DNA of 64,000 bases from an uncultured Alphaproteobacteria bacterium (GCA_902614375.1 CACMKZ010000001.1:124001-188000); one strand, 5' to 3'. Numbered from the stretch's first letter, positions 39,507 to 48,761 are shown. The notes: generated by a model from the sequence alone, not told the origin. Numbers and translations are program-made.

Positions 39507-40794
39507 AAAAAAAAGAGATAACCAAGATCTTTCAAAAGAAGATATTAACTTTTTTGTAGACGGTTTAACAAATGGATCTTTTTCAGATGCACAAATTGCA
39601 GCAATGAGCATGGCAATATTTGCAAATGGAATGACGCCTGAAGAAACTGTTTGTTTGACTGAGGCGATGACAAACTCTGGTGATACACTGAATTGGTCTG
39701 AGATTGTGGATCCTGAGTTGGTTTGTGATAAGCACTCTACTGGTGGTGTTGGAGACAAGACGAGTGTTATATTAGCACCAATACTTGCAGCTTGTGGACT
39801 GTATGTACCTATGATTTCAGGTAGAGGCTTGGGTCACACCGGGGGTACTCTAGATAAATTTGACTCAATACCTGGGTACAATACAAAGCCTGATTTAGAA
39901 ACTTTTAAAAAGGTTGTAAAAGACGTTGGTTGTGCAATTATCGGTCAAACCTCTAACTTAGCACCAGCTGATAAAAAATTATATTCTATAAGGGATATTG
40001 TAGGTACTGTTGAATCTTTACCTTTAATAACATCATCTATTCTTTCAAAAAAAATTGCAAGCGGTCTTTCATCTTTAGTACTTGATGTAAAAGTTGGTAA
40101 TGGATCTTTTAATAGCACTATTGATATAGCAAGAGATTTATCCAACTCCTTAGTAAGAGTCGCTAAAGGAGCAGGTTTAAATTGTGAAGCTATACTAACA
40201 GATATGAATCAGGTCTTAGGTAAAAGTGCTGGTCATACGCTAGAGATATTAGAATGCATAAAATATATTAAAAATGATTTAAAGGATCACCGATTAGAGA
40301 AGATCACTAATGAATTAATATCTTCGCTATTGGTAAACATTTATAAAATTTCTAAAGAAGAAGCATATAATAAAATTAATACGGTTATTAATAATGGATT
40401 AGCTGCAGAAAAATTTGAAATGATGGTTGCAGCCTTGGGTGGACCAAAAAATATTTTATCATCTTTTGAAAAAGATTTAATAAATACCTCCGTTCGAAAA
40501 GATGTATTTTGTAATGAGGAAGGGTGGATAGAAAAAATTCATACCAGAGAATTAGGCCTTATACTTATTGAACTTGGAGGTGGAAGAAAACAGGTTACCG
40601 ATAAAATAGATTATGGAGTTGGATATGAAAATGTACTCAATATTGGTGATGAAGTGAATTCCACAACTCCTTTATTAAGTTTATACTCAAATAAAAATAT
40701 AGGTGATAATTTAATAAATAAAATACAAAGTTGTTTCATCATTTCAGATAAAAAAACTCACAAACTATCTGAAATATTTGAAACCATAAACTAA
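39484..40794 (+). CDS. deoA: Thymidine phosphorylase
   Basis: 436 residues. DKHSTGGVGDKTSVILAPILAACGLYVPM, MISGRGLGHTGGTLDKF and KKIASGLSSLVLDVKVGNGSF are hallmark segments of the nucleoside phosphorylase family II. It converts thymidine or deoxyuridine plus phosphate to base and deoxyribose-1-phosphate. It starts 23 bases before the PNP stop, an overlap that keeps the operon tight. Downstream deoB and deoC are absent from this window. Pyrimidine-nucleoside phosphorylase (pdp) is the alternative. Confidence 0.94.
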   Translation: MIPQEIIRKKRDNQDLSKEDINFFVDGLTNGSFSDAQIAAMSMAIFANGMTPEETVCLTEAMTNSGDTLNWSEIVDPELVCDKHSTGGVGDKTSVILAPILAACGLYVPMISGRGLGHTGGTLDKFDSIPGYNTKPDLETFKKVVKDVGCAIIGQTSNLAPADKKLYSIRDIVGTVESLPLITSSILSKKIASGLSSLVLDVKVGNGSFNSTIDIARDLSNSLVRVAKGAGLNCEAILTDMNQVLGKSAGHTLEILECIKYIKNDLKDHRLEKITNELISSLLVNIYKISKEEAYNKINTVINNGLAAEKFEMMVAALGGPKNILSSFEKDLINTSVRKDVFCNEEGWIEKIHTRELGLILIELGGGRKQVTDKIDYGVGYENVLNIGDEVNSTTPLLSLYSNKNIGDNLINKIQSCFIISDKKTHKLSEIFETIN

Positions 40795-41450
40795 TGAGTA
40801 CCCAAACTGAAATTAATGAAGCACTTGTGCAATACTTACAAAGCGTAGGTTACCGAGAAGACAAAATAATTACTGAACTAGAAAATGAAACTTTAAAACT
40901 TGGTAGTGTTTCCCAAATGCAGATTGCAAAAGAACAAGGTCAGTTTTTAGAAATGATAACTAAAATTTCTAATGCCAAAAACTCTTTAGAAATTGGAAGG
41001 TTTACAGGGATGAGCACTTTGTTTTTGGCTAGAGGTCTGCCTGAATCAGGAAAAATTGTAACCGTTGATAATTCAGATGAATTTTTACCCTTAGCAAAAA
41101 AATATTGGGAATTAGATAATATGAGCTCAAAAATTGAATCGATTATTGGAGATGGTGTTGAGGTAATGCAAAGCATGATAGACCGTCAACAGAGTTATGA
41201 TTTAATTTTTATAGATGCTGATAAAAATAATTATCCAAATTATTACGAACTGTCGCTAAACCTTTTAGTTTCTAATGGAATAATAATTATTGATAATATG
41301 CTTTGGCACGGTGATGTGGCAGATGAAACTAAACAAGATTCTCAAACAAAAACTATCCGTGATTTAAATTTAAAAATACAAAATGACACAAGAGTGGAAT
41401 TCTCTCTTTTACCATTATCTGATGGATTATCGTTTATAAGAAAAAAATAA
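40794..41450 (+). CDS. Class I SAM-dependent O-methyltransferase (caffeoyl-CoA type)
   Basis: 218 residues with the cation-dependent O-methyltransferase layout: KNSLEIGRFTGMSTLFLARGLPESGKIVTVD (SAM motif I), YDLIFIDADKNNYPNYYE (metal and SAM acidic residues), GIIIIDNMLWHGDVAD and SLLPLSDGLSFIRKK. The family methylates catechol-like hydroxyls in varied substrates, and the target here is unknown. It overlaps deoA by one base, so it is cotranscribed with nucleoside salvage although no shared pathway is obvious. Confidence 0.87.
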   Translation: MSTQTEINEALVQYLQSVGYREDKIITELENETLKLGSVSQMQIAKEQGQFLEMITKISNAKNSLEIGRFTGMSTLFLARGLPESGKIVTVDNSDEFLPLAKKYWELDNMSSKIESIIGDGVEVMQSMIDRQQSYDLIFIDADKNNYPNYYELSLNLLVSNGIIIIDNMLWHGDVADETKQDSQTKTIRDLNLKIQNDTRVEFSLLPLSDGLSFIRKK

Positions 41451-41456
41451 CAAAGA

Positions 41457-41484
41457 CTTGAATTAAACACAATCATCCCCACAT
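41457..41484 (+). promoter_or_regulatory. RpoH (sigma32)-like heat-shock promoter for hsp20
   Basis: CTTGAA (41457-41462), a 14-base spacer, then CCCCACAT (41477-41484) is a near-consensus heat-shock sigma32 promoter. It is placed 64 bases upstream of the small heat-shock gene start. It is a closer match than the dnaK element. Sigma-factor use is inferred from the sequence match and the gene it precedes. Confidence 0.75.
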
Positions 41485-41547
41485 TATAATTGTCTGTATG
41501 CCATTGTGGGTGCGGACTAAATAAACTTGCTTAATAAAGGAGTTATT

Positions 41548-41985
41548 ATGACTAGAAACCTATCCGTTTGGAATTCTCTAAGACCATTTTCTGTTGGATT
41601 TGATTCAATTTTTGATGAATTTGATAGAATGTTGGAGTCTACGGAAAGATACAATACAAATTATCCACCCTACAATATTCATAGAGTTGATGAGCATAAC
41701 TATAAAATTGAAGTCGCTCTCGCTGGATATAGTAAAGAAGATATTGAGATTGAATTAAAAGAAAACAACCTAACTGTTAGAAATAAACCTAAAGAAAAAG
41801 TGGTTAATGAAAATGGTAATGGTGTAATCCATAAAGGAATCTCAACAAGACAGTTTGAAAGATCGTTCACAATTTCAGAAGATATCAAAGTTAAAGATGC
41901 TGAATTAAAGAATGGACTTTTAGCGATTGATTTGGAGAGAATTATTCCAGAAGAAAAAAAAGCTAGACTTATTTCAATAAAATAG
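41548..41985 (+). CDS. Small heat-shock protein, Hsp20 (IbpA-like)
   Basis: 145 residues from the ATG at 41548, which has an AGGAG site 5 bases upstream; a longer in-frame TTG start has none. It begins with RNLSVWNSLRPFSVGFDSIFDEFDRML, followed by an alpha-crystallin domain (YNIHRVDEHNYKIEVALAGYSKEDIEIELKENNLTVRN) and the FERSFTISEDIKV strand. The C-terminus includes the oligomerising IxI-like LISIK. It is an ATP-independent holdase that passes unfolded clients to DnaK/DnaJ. The heat-shock promoter just upstream agrees with this. Confidence 0.94.
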   Translation: MTRNLSVWNSLRPFSVGFDSIFDEFDRMLESTERYNTNYPPYNIHRVDEHNYKIEVALAGYSKEDIEIELKENNLTVRNKPKEKVVNENGNGVIHKGISTRQFERSFTISEDIKVKDAELKNGLLAIDLERIIPEEKKARLISIK

Positions 41986-41993
41986 TTTTGATA

Positions 41994-42011
41994 GGGGCCC
42001 AAAGTGGCCCC
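41994..42011 (+). terminator. Hairpin after hsp20, possible weak terminator
   Basis: GGGGCC (41994-41999) pairs with GGCCCC (42006-42011) around a CAAAGT loop, starting 9 bases after the hsp20 stop. It is unusually GC-rich for this region. There is no strong T-tract after it, so it may be a factor-dependent stop or an mRNA-stabilising stem. About 170 AT-rich bases then lead to the iron-transport gene. Confidence 0.45.
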
Positions 42012-42140
42012 AACATTTATAACTTTAAATTTAGAATAAATCTAATTTTATGAATTTTAACAACACTGATATTAAAAAAAAATTCATATAGATCTACATT
42101 CGTATTCTGATAATTTTTAATAAGATTCTTAATCATAGAA

Positions 42141-42165
42141 TGTGGAGATATTTATTATCTCCACA
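42141..42165 (+). promoter_or_regulatory. Perfect inverted repeat directly before the iron-binding-protein gene
   Basis: TGTGGAGATA (42141-42150) and TATCTCCACA (42156-42165) form a perfect 10-base-pair palindrome with a five-base TTTAT spacer. It ends about 15 bases before the ATG at 42181, immediately upstream of the AGAAGG ribosome-binding site. It can act as a repressor operator or an RNA stem. A second imperfect palindrome (AATAAG-ATT-CTTAAT, 42119-42133) lies just upstream. Neither matches a Fur, Irr or RirA box that I can recognise. Confidence 0.65.
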
Positions 42166-42180
42166 AAAAAAGAAGGTTAT

Positions 42181-43194
42181 ATGAAAATTATTTTTAGATT
42201 ACTATTGATACTAATTGCATCTACAATTTCACTAAACTTGTTTGCCAAAGAGGTTAATGTTTATTCTTACAGGCAGCCAATTTTAATAGATCCTTTCTTT
42301 GAGGAATTTACAAAATTGACTGGCATAAAGGTAAATGTTTTACATGCAAAAAAAGGATTGCTAGAAAGAGTTTTAGCTGAAGGTGAAGATACACCTGCTG
42401 ACTTAGTATTAACAGTTGATATAGCAAGGTTAAACCAATTTGTTGAAAAGGATATTTTGCAACCAATTAACTCAGATATTTTGAATATGAATATTCCAAA
42501 TCATTTAAGAGACAGTAATAATAAATGGTTTGCACTTTCAAAGAGAGCTAGAATTGTTGCAATATCAAAAGAAAGAGTATCTACAGACTCAATTCAAAGA
42601 ATAGAAGATTTATCTGATCCAAAATGGAAAGGTAAAATTTGTACAAGACCTGGTAGCCATGACTACAATAGATCACTTTTAGCTTCAATAATTGCTGCAA
42701 ATGGAGAAGCTATAGCTGAAGAATGGGCAGCAGGCATCGTTGCAAATTTAGCACGAAAACCTGAGGGTAATGATAGAGCTCAAGCAAAAGCAATTTATGA
42801 AGGTGTCTGTGATATTGCTGTAATGAATACATATTATTTTGGAAAAATGAAATTTAATGAAAAGAATCCAGAACAAAAAGAATGGGCTAACTCAATAGAG
42901 TTAGTTTTTACTAACCAAGAAGATAGAGGTAATCATATTAATGTTGCTGGCGGTGGTGTAATTAAGTACTCTAAAAATAAAGACAACGCGATTGCACTAC
43001 TTGAATTTCTTACTCAGCCAAAAGCACAAGTCCTTTACAGTTCTATAAACTATGAATATCCGGTTAATCCAGATATGCAATTAACTGATGAGTTAAAATC
43101 ATGGGGTGAATTTAAAGAAGATAAACTGCCTGTTGAAAAACTAGCAGAACTTGCTCCCATAGCTCAGAAAATTATTGATAGAGTAGGCTGGTAA
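42181..43194 (+). CDS. Ferric iron ABC transporter substrate-binding protein (FbpA/FutA family)
   Basis: 337 residues from the ATG at 42181, where the signal peptide begins (MKIIFRLLLILIASTISLNLFA, mature KEVNVYSYRQP). The longer upstream reading adds 13 residues that do not fit a signal. Iron-binding-family segments are VNVYSYRQPILIDPFFEEF, GDRAQAKAIYEGVCDIAVMNTYYFGKM (adjacent tyrosines at the iron site) and HINVAGGGVIKYSKN. It delivers ferric iron to the permease that follows 17 bases later. The strong hairpin before it may be regulatory. Confidence 0.93.
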   Translation: MKIIFRLLLILIASTISLNLFAKEVNVYSYRQPILIDPFFEEFTKLTGIKVNVLHAKKGLLERVLAEGEDTPADLVLTVDIARLNQFVEKDILQPINSDILNMNIPNHLRDSNNKWFALSKRARIVAISKERVSTDSIQRIEDLSDPKWKGKICTRPGSHDYNRSLLASIIAANGEAIAEEWAAGIVANLARKPEGNDRAQAKAIYEGVCDIAVMNTYYFGKMKFNEKNPEQKEWANSIELVFTNQEDRGNHINVAGGGVIKYSKNKDNAIALLEFLTQPKAQVLYSSINYEYPVNPDMQLTDELKSWGEFKEDKLPVEKLAELAPIAQKIIDRVGW

Positions 43195-43211
43195 ATTATA
43201 GGTTAACTGTT

Positions 43212-44807
43212 TTGATAAATTTTAATTTATGGTCTAATTCTGTGGCGATAATTGCTTTAGTAATTATCGCCCCTATTTTTTCAATATTTTATTACGCGAT
43301 CTTAGGTGATACATCACTATGGCCACATCTATTTTCTACTGTTTTGCCCAGATATCTTACCAATACAATAATTCTAATGTTTGGTGTTGGAGGATTAAGT
43401 TTAGTCTTTGGTTTGACTACTGCTTGGATAGTGACAAGATATAATTTTTTTGGGAAAAAATTTTTTGAATGGATGTTATTATTACCAGCTGCTGTCCCAG
43501 CTTATATTATTGCCTATACTTATACCGACTTTTTTGAATATGCTGGTCCTCTTCAATCATTGCTAAGAGACATATTTGGTTGGACGAGTTCAAAAGATTA
43601 CTGGTTTCCAAATGTGCGATCAATGGGAGGTGCAATTTTGGTAATGTCTTCTGTATTGTATCCATACGTATATTTAATGACTAGAGCATCATTTATAACG
43701 ACACCTATATCTTTTTTTCAAACTAGTTCTATTTACGGAAGGAATTCTTTCTTCAATGTTGCTATTCCATTTGGTCGTCCAGGTATAATTGCTGGCTTGG
43801 CCTTAGTACTAATGGAAACAATTTCTGATTTTGGGACAGTTGATTATTTTGCAATTGAAACATTAACCTTAGGCGTATTTAATGTTTGGTTAGGAATGAA
43901 TAGTCTATCTGGCGCATCACAGATTTCTAGTATTTTATTTATGATTGTTATAGTACTTTTAACTTTAGAGTATTTGGGTAGGCGTAGCAGAAAATTTCAT
44001 GAAAAATATAGTGGTGCATCTTATACACCAACCCAAGCAGTTTCTGGAGTTAAAAATTTTTTATTGTTTTTAATTTGCCTAATACCTTTAAGTCTTGGTT
44101 TTATAATACCTGTTTCAATTTTATTGAATTTTGTAATTAAAGGTTATTCTATAATAAATTTTATTGAAATTTTTCAAATAACAATTTCAAGCATATCTTT
44201 AGCATTTATTTCTTCATCATTCATTATGTTGCTCTCCTTATTAATGATTATAGTTGGAGCATATAAATCAAATAATTTCCAAAAAATTTTAATATTTTTT
44301 GCTTCTTCTGGTTATGCTTTTCCAGGAACAATTCTTGCTGTTGGAATAGTGGTATTTGTTGGATGGCTTAATGATTTAATTTATTTTCGTATGAGTTATG
44401 CTGTTGGTGGATTTATAATTTTATTATTTGCGTATAGTATAAGATTTTTAGCTGTTGGTAATGGAGCCATTACATCAGGTATTTCAAGAATTCATCCAAA
44501 CTTATTAGATGCATCAAGAACAATGGGTGTTAGTTTTTTCAAAAGTATAAGAAAAATTATATTACCCTTGCTGTATACAAATTTATTAGTTGGAGGAATA
44601 TTAGTTTTCGTAGACATCTTAAAAGAACTTCCAATAACACTTTTATTAAGACCATTTAATTTTGAGACACTAGCAACCTATGTTTATCAATATGCCTCTG
44701 ATGAAATGTTGGAGGAGTCAGCATTTGCAGCTCTAATTATAGTTATTGCTGGATTAGGACCGGTAATTTTTCTTAACAGAACAATTACTAAATCAATAAA
44801 AAACTAA
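43212..44807 (+). CDS. Ferric iron ABC transporter permease (FbpB-type, fused two-domain)
   Basis: A 531-residue protein with about 12 helices in two homologous permease halves, as in FbpB/FutB. Each half carries a cytoplasmic EAA-like loop: IYGRNSFFNVAIPFGRPGIIAGLALVLME (about residue 175) and TMGVSFFKSIRKIILPLLYTNLLVGG (about 445). Because both membrane domains are in one chain, no second permease gene is needed. The start is TTG with a weak ribosome-binding site. Its partner ATPase gene faces it from the other strand, 3 bases beyond its stop. Confidence 0.93.
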   Translation: MINFNLWSNSVAIIALVIIAPIFSIFYYAILGDTSLWPHLFSTVLPRYLTNTIILMFGVGGLSLVFGLTTAWIVTRYNFFGKKFFEWMLLLPAAVPAYIIAYTYTDFFEYAGPLQSLLRDIFGWTSSKDYWFPNVRSMGGAILVMSSVLYPYVYLMTRASFITTPISFFQTSSIYGRNSFFNVAIPFGRPGIIAGLALVLMETISDFGTVDYFAIETLTLGVFNVWLGMNSLSGASQISSILFMIVIVLLTLEYLGRRSRKFHEKYSGASYTPTQAVSGVKNFLLFLICLIPLSLGFIIPVSILLNFVIKGYSIINFIEIFQITISSISLAFISSSFIMLLSLLMIIVGAYKSNNFQKILIFFASSGYAFPGTILAVGIVVFVGWLNDLIYFRMSYAVGGFIILLFAYSIRFLAVGNGAITSGISRIHPNLLDASRTMGVSFFKSIRKIILPLLYTNLLVGGILVFVDILKELPITLLLRPFNFETLATYVYQYASDEMLEESAFAALIIVIAGLGPVIFLNRTITKSIKN

Positions 44808-44810
44808 AAC

Positions 44811-45857
44811 TTAATTCTTAAAAATATAAGCCTGATCATTATCAATTTCTATCTCGACTGCAGACGATTGTTTTGGATTAAAGTCAGCAGGCATGTGGCT
44901 ATGAACATGAACAACTTCATTATTATTATCTAACACAGATAAATGGATAAAACTAAATGACCCCATTAATTTTGATGCCATAACGGTTCCCTTAATCCCA
45001 TTAACTGGTGTTGGTTGTTTGTTGAGTTTTATACCTTGAGGTCTTATGTGTACTACAACTTTCTCACCTTCTAAATTTCCAGTTGTTTTAATTTTCCCAA
45101 CCGGTGTGTAAATGTGAGATTCTTTAACAACACCTTCAAATTTATTTGTTTCACCAAAAAAACCTGTAACATATGAATTTTTTGGATTGTTATAGAGATC
45201 ATTGGGAGTTCCTGACTGTACAATCGAACCTGATTTATCAAAAATATTTATATGATTTGAGATAAACATTGCTTCGAAAGGATCATGAGTGACTATAATT
45301 ACAGACACATTTGATTTTTGTAATAGATGCAGTGTATCATCTCTCACCTCTTCTCGAAGGCTTAAATCTAAACTTGAAAAAGGCTCATCTAATAAAAGTA
45401 AATCGGGTTGTGAAATTATAGATCGTGCAAGTGCAACTCTTTGTTGTTCACCACCACTTAACTCGTGTGGGTATTTATCTAGTGAATTAGGTAATTTTAT
45501 TAATTCAATAATTTCATCAACATTATTAGTTGAATTCTTAGCATTAGTTGGAAATCTCAAATTTTCTTTTACTGTCAAATGTGGGAATAAAGCGTAATCT
45601 TGAAATAAAAAACCAATTTTTCTTTTTTCTGTAGGTAGGTGTTTTGCAGTACTGCTTACTTCTTCACCATTAATAATAATTTTACCTGACTGTACTTTTT
45701 CAAGACCTGCTATGAGCTTTAATAAAGTAGTTTTTCCACTACCTGACGGTCCCAAAATACAAGAGATACTATCTTTATTGAGATTAAAATTAATATTATT
45801 TAAAATTTTTTTATTATTAATCGAATGAGTAAGATCTTTAACTTCAACAGCAATCAT
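44811..45857 (-). CDS. Ferric iron ABC transporter ATPase (FbpC-type)
   Basis: 348 residues. Walker A GPSGSGKTTLLK, Q-loop FLFQDYALFPHLTV, signature LSGGEQQRVALAR, Walker B LLLLDEPFSSLD, and a C-terminal TOBE-like regulatory domain (VVVHIRPQGIKL). The closest functional match is the ATPase of ferric importers, and its location next to FbpA/B-type genes supports that. It is on the opposite strand, convergent with the permease, so it has a separate promoter. A spermidine/putrescine-type ATPase is the alternative by sequence only. Confidence 0.9.
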   Translation of the reverse strand: MIAVEVKDLTHSINNKKILNNINFNLNKDSISCILGPSGSGKTTLLKLIAGLEKVQSGKIIINGEEVSSTAKHLPTEKRKIGFLFQDYALFPHLTVKENLRFPTNAKNSTNNVDEIIELIKLPNSLDKYPHELSGGEQQRVALARSIISQPDLLLLDEPFSSLDLSLREEVRDDTLHLLQKSNVSVIIVTHDPFEAMFISNHINIFDKSGSIVQSGTPNDLYNNPKNSYVTGFFGETNKFEGVVKESHIYTPVGKIKTTGNLEGEKVVVHIRPQGIKLNKQPTPVNGIKGTVMASKLMGSFSFIHLSVLDNNNEVVHVHSHMPADFNPKQSSAVEIEIDNDQAYIFKN

Positions 45858-45878
45858 AAAATACCTATTACACTAAAA

Positions 45879-46790
45879 TTAAACTTGGGGAAATTTATCT
45901 AAAATTTCACTTTCCCATTCAAGAAACTTTTTTGATCTATTATCAGGACTTGGATGTGATCCCATAAATTCAGGAACCCTCCCTTCTTGACCTGCCATCA
46001 TTCTTTGCCATAATTTAGCAGGTTCTTTAATATTAAATCCAGCAAGATTCATAAATCCCATGCCTAAGTAATCGGCTTCACTTTCCATTTTTCTACTAAA
46101 TGGAAGAAAAATACCATACTTTACAACTGAGTTGTAAACATTGCCTCCCACATTTCCTACTCTAAAAGATTTATTAAGAAGTTCTGCATATTTACTTCGC
46201 GATATTCCAATTGTTGCCATTTGCATCATAGATGCTTGGGTTAATTTTTCAACAGTGTGTCTAGCAAATGCATGCGCAATTTCATGCCCCATCACTGCAG
46301 CAATCCCGTCATCATTTTTACAAACAGGAAGTATACCAGTGTAGAAAGCAATTTTTCCACCAGGCATGCACCAAGCATTTTTTGTATCAGATTCAATTAG
46401 AGCAAATTGCCAATTAAAATTTTCTACGGGATTTTTTTCACGCTTATTAATATAAAATGTATCTAGAGAGGTATAAATTTCCCTTCCAATTTCCTCAATT
46501 TTTTTAGATTCATCTGTGTTATCTAAAAGAATTTTATCTTCTTTAGCTTTTGATAAAAATCTTGAATATGTTTTATCAACTTCTTGATTAAGAGCTCTTT
46601 CATTAGGATAAATCTTTGGAAGACCTGCTACACCACCACCCATTAAAATTATAGGTAGATTGCTATCATATAAATTTAACTGACTTCGATTTGTTAATGG
46701 TACTTGTGTGCAGGAGGGTAAAATCATCGAACCACATAAAGAGCAGCTTGCGCCAAAAACAAAGCTTCTTCTGTTTATTCTTGCTTCCAT
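45879..46790 (-). CDS. M48-family metalloprotease lipoprotein
   Basis: 303 residues. The N-terminus combines an RR motif (INRRSFVFGAS) with a lipobox-like LPSC (Cys26), so it is an exported lipoprotein. The zinc site HEIAH is in AAVMGHEIAHAFARHTVEKL, and the third ligand lies in KMESEADYLGMGFM. AWCMPGGKIAFYTG is the usual substrate-strand segment. Relatives such as BepA and LoiP act in envelope quality control. It ends 21 bases upstream of the fbpC-type start on the same strand, so cotranscription with it is possible. Confidence 0.92.
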   Translation of the reverse strand: MEARINRRSFVFGASCSLCGSMILPSCTQVPLTNRSQLNLYDSNLPIILMGGGVAGLPKIYPNERALNQEVDKTYSRFLSKAKEDKILLDNTDESKKIEEIGREIYTSLDTFYINKREKNPVENFNWQFALIESDTKNAWCMPGGKIAFYTGILPVCKNDDGIAAVMGHEIAHAFARHTVEKLTQASMMQMATIGISRSKYAELLNKSFRVGNVGGNVYNSVVKYGIFLPFSRKMESEADYLGMGFMNLAGFNIKEPAKLWQRMMAGQEGRVPEFMGSHPSPDNRSKKFLEWESEILDKFPQV

Positions 46791-46819
46791 ATTATTATTA
46801 TATAGGTAATTTTATTTAT

Positions 46820-47800
46820 ATGAATATTTTTAATTCAGTTAAAAAAGCAGAAATTCATGTTCATTTAGAGGCAACCATTACGCCAGATTTATGTAAGAAA
46901 TTTGCCAAACGTAATAATCATGAAATACCTGATGAAATGTTTGGTTCAAAATACGCATACCAATGGGATGATTTTTATGATTTTATAAAAAAGTATGACA
47001 TTGTTACTTCTGTCATACACACGCCAGAAGATTATTTTGAATTAACCTATGAATATTTAAAAGATTGTGCTGCTAATAATGTTCTTTATGTCGAAGCGAT
47101 GATTTCCTCAACTCATGCTAAAGAAAAAGGCATGACTTACCATTCTTTTATTGAAGGAGTTTATGAAGCTTCCAAAAAAGCTGAAGAGGATTTTGGAATT
47201 GTTTCACGTTATATAATGAATGGGATCAGACATTTAGGACCAGAGTCAGTTCAAGGAACTGCAAAAGAAGTTTTAAATAATCCTCATTCTTGTTTAGTTG
47301 GTTTTGGTTTGGCTGGGGATGAGCTTCATTTTCCACCAAATTTATTTGTTGAAACATTTGATATGTTAAAAAAAGAAAATTTTCCAATCACTGTTCATGC
47401 AGGTGAATGGGATGGTCCTGTAAATATAAGAAATGCTATTAACCTACTGCATCCAACAAGATTAGGTCACGGAGTTCGATCAATAGAGGATCCTGATTTA
47501 GTAAAAGAAATAATTGATAAAGATATTATTCTAGAAACTTGTCCAACAAGTAATATTGCAACTAAGATTTATGAAGATTATGTAGATCATCCTGTGAAAG
47601 CGTTATTTGATCAAGGAGTAAAAGTAACAGTCAATTCTGATGACCCTCCTTTTTTTAATGCAACCATAAATGGTGAATACAAAGTCATGGAAGATTTAGG
47701 TTTAAATGAAAAGGAACTAACCTCCCTTACTCATAACGCAATTAAGTATTCTTTTTGCGATGATAAAAATAAAAATAAATTATTAGCTAAATTAAACTAG
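46820..47800 (+). CDS. add: Adenosine deaminase
   Basis: 326 residues from the ATG at 46820, where homology begins (AEIHVHLEATITPD, zinc HxH). The upstream in-frame extension of 43 codons runs antisense to the M48 gene and is discarded. VHAGEWDGP, RLGHGVRS, ETCPTSNIAT and VNSDDPPFF supply the remaining zinc and catalytic residues. It deaminates adenosine to inosine, which the PNP encoded at 38.7 kb could cleave. CPTSN favours adenosine over adenine deaminase. The 3' end overlaps the adenosine-kinase-like gene by 14 bases. Confidence 0.92.
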   Translation: MNIFNSVKKAEIHVHLEATITPDLCKKFAKRNNHEIPDEMFGSKYAYQWDDFYDFIKKYDIVTSVIHTPEDYFELTYEYLKDCAANNVLYVEAMISSTHAKEKGMTYHSFIEGVYEASKKAEEDFGIVSRYIMNGIRHLGPESVQGTAKEVLNNPHSCLVGFGLAGDELHFPPNLFVETFDMLKKENFPITVHAGEWDGPVNIRNAINLLHPTRLGHGVRSIEDPDLVKEIIDKDIILETCPTSNIATKIYEDYVDHPVKALFDQGVKVTVNSDDPPFFNATINGEYKVMEDLGLNEKELTSLTHNAIKYSFCDDKNKNKLLAKLN

Positions 47801-48761
47801 ACAATTTTACTAAAGGTCTTGCACCATAGTGCGAAATAATTTCTGCAGCAGCAATCGATGCGTAATTACCGCATTCATCCATTGCTTTACCTTTAGAATA
47901 ACCAAATAAAAAACCAGCTGCAAATAAATCACCAGCTCCAGTTGTATCTACAACTTTTTCTACTTTTTTTGCAGCAACTTCAGTGATGTCATTACCAGAA
48001 ACAATAACTGATCCACTACTTCCTTTAGTAATAGCAGCAATTATATTTAATGATTTTGCATATTCTAGACCTTCTTCAAAACTTTCTGTTTGTGCCATTG
48101 CTTTGATTTCATCTTCGTTAGCAAAAAGAATATCAACATTCTCAGTTATTAATTCTTTAAAAGAGTCTCTGTGTCTATCAACACAAAAAAGATCAGATAA
48201 AGTAAATGCAATTTTTTGATTATCAGCCTTGCAAATATCTACCATTTTTTTCATAGCCTTTTTTGCATTTTCATTGTCCCACAAGTAGCCTTCTAAATAT
48301 GCAATCTTATGATTTTTAATATCATCTTCTTTTATATCTTCAGGACCTATTAATGTTCCAGCACCAAGAAAAGTACACATTGTTCTTGTTCCATCTTCTT
48401 CAACAAAAATTGTACAACATCCAGTTGAAATATCAGGAGATGTAAATCCTAATGGAAATTTTAGTCCTTCTCGGATCATATCTTTTTGAAGGTATACTCC
48501 AATTTCATCATTTTTAATTTTTCCAATAAAACTTCCATTACCGCCAAAAGAGGTGACGCCAAACATGGAGTTACCAAGGGAACCTCCACCAGCCATTTCT
48601 CTGATGGAATAACTTTCATGCAAATTATTTTTTAAATTTTCATCAATAAGATTCATAGAATCTCTATTAATTTCATGTTTTTCAATTTCACTTTGATTGG
48701 AAGGAATTATGGCATCTACCATAGCATTTCCAATTCCAACTACGTCTAATTTATCACTCAT
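47787..48761 (-). CDS. Adenosine kinase-like PfkB-family sugar kinase
   Basis: 324 residues. DVVGIGNAMVDAIIP at the N-terminus, the substrate-site segment EMAGGGSLGNSMFGVTSFGG, ANEDEIKAMA, and the ATP/anion-hole motif VVDTTGAGDLFAAGFLFGYSKG with the catalytic Asp. Similar alphaproteobacterial proteins are annotated as adenosine kinases, and convergence with adenosine deaminase supports a nucleoside role, but sugar specificity cannot be excluded. It overlaps add by 14 bases and the upstream EamA gene by 4 bases. Confidence 0.85.
   Translation of the reverse strand: MSDKLDVVGIGNAMVDAIIPSNQSEIEKHEINRDSMNLIDENLKNNLHESYSIREMAGGGSLGNSMFGVTSFGGNGSFIGKIKNDEIGVYLQKDMIREGLKFPLGFTSPDISTGCCTIFVEEDGTRTMCTFLGAGTLIGPEDIKEDDIKNHKIAYLEGYLWDNENAKKAMKKMVDICKADNQKIAFTLSDLFCVDRHRDSFKELITENVDILFANEDEIKAMAQTESFEEGLEYAKSLNIIAAITKGSSGSVIVSGNDITEVAAKKVEKVVDTTGAGDLFAAGFLFGYSKGKAMDECGNYASIAAAEIISHYGARPLVKLSSLI

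Noticed and set aside
42002..42140. Fur-type box before the iron importer
   Set aside because: The GATAAT-like pieces do not form the expected 19-base pattern; only the downstream palindromes are reported.
46691..46819. N-terminal extension of adenosine deaminase
   Set aside because: The 43 codons overlap the start of the M48 protease gene and are not like any deaminase; homology begins at 46820.
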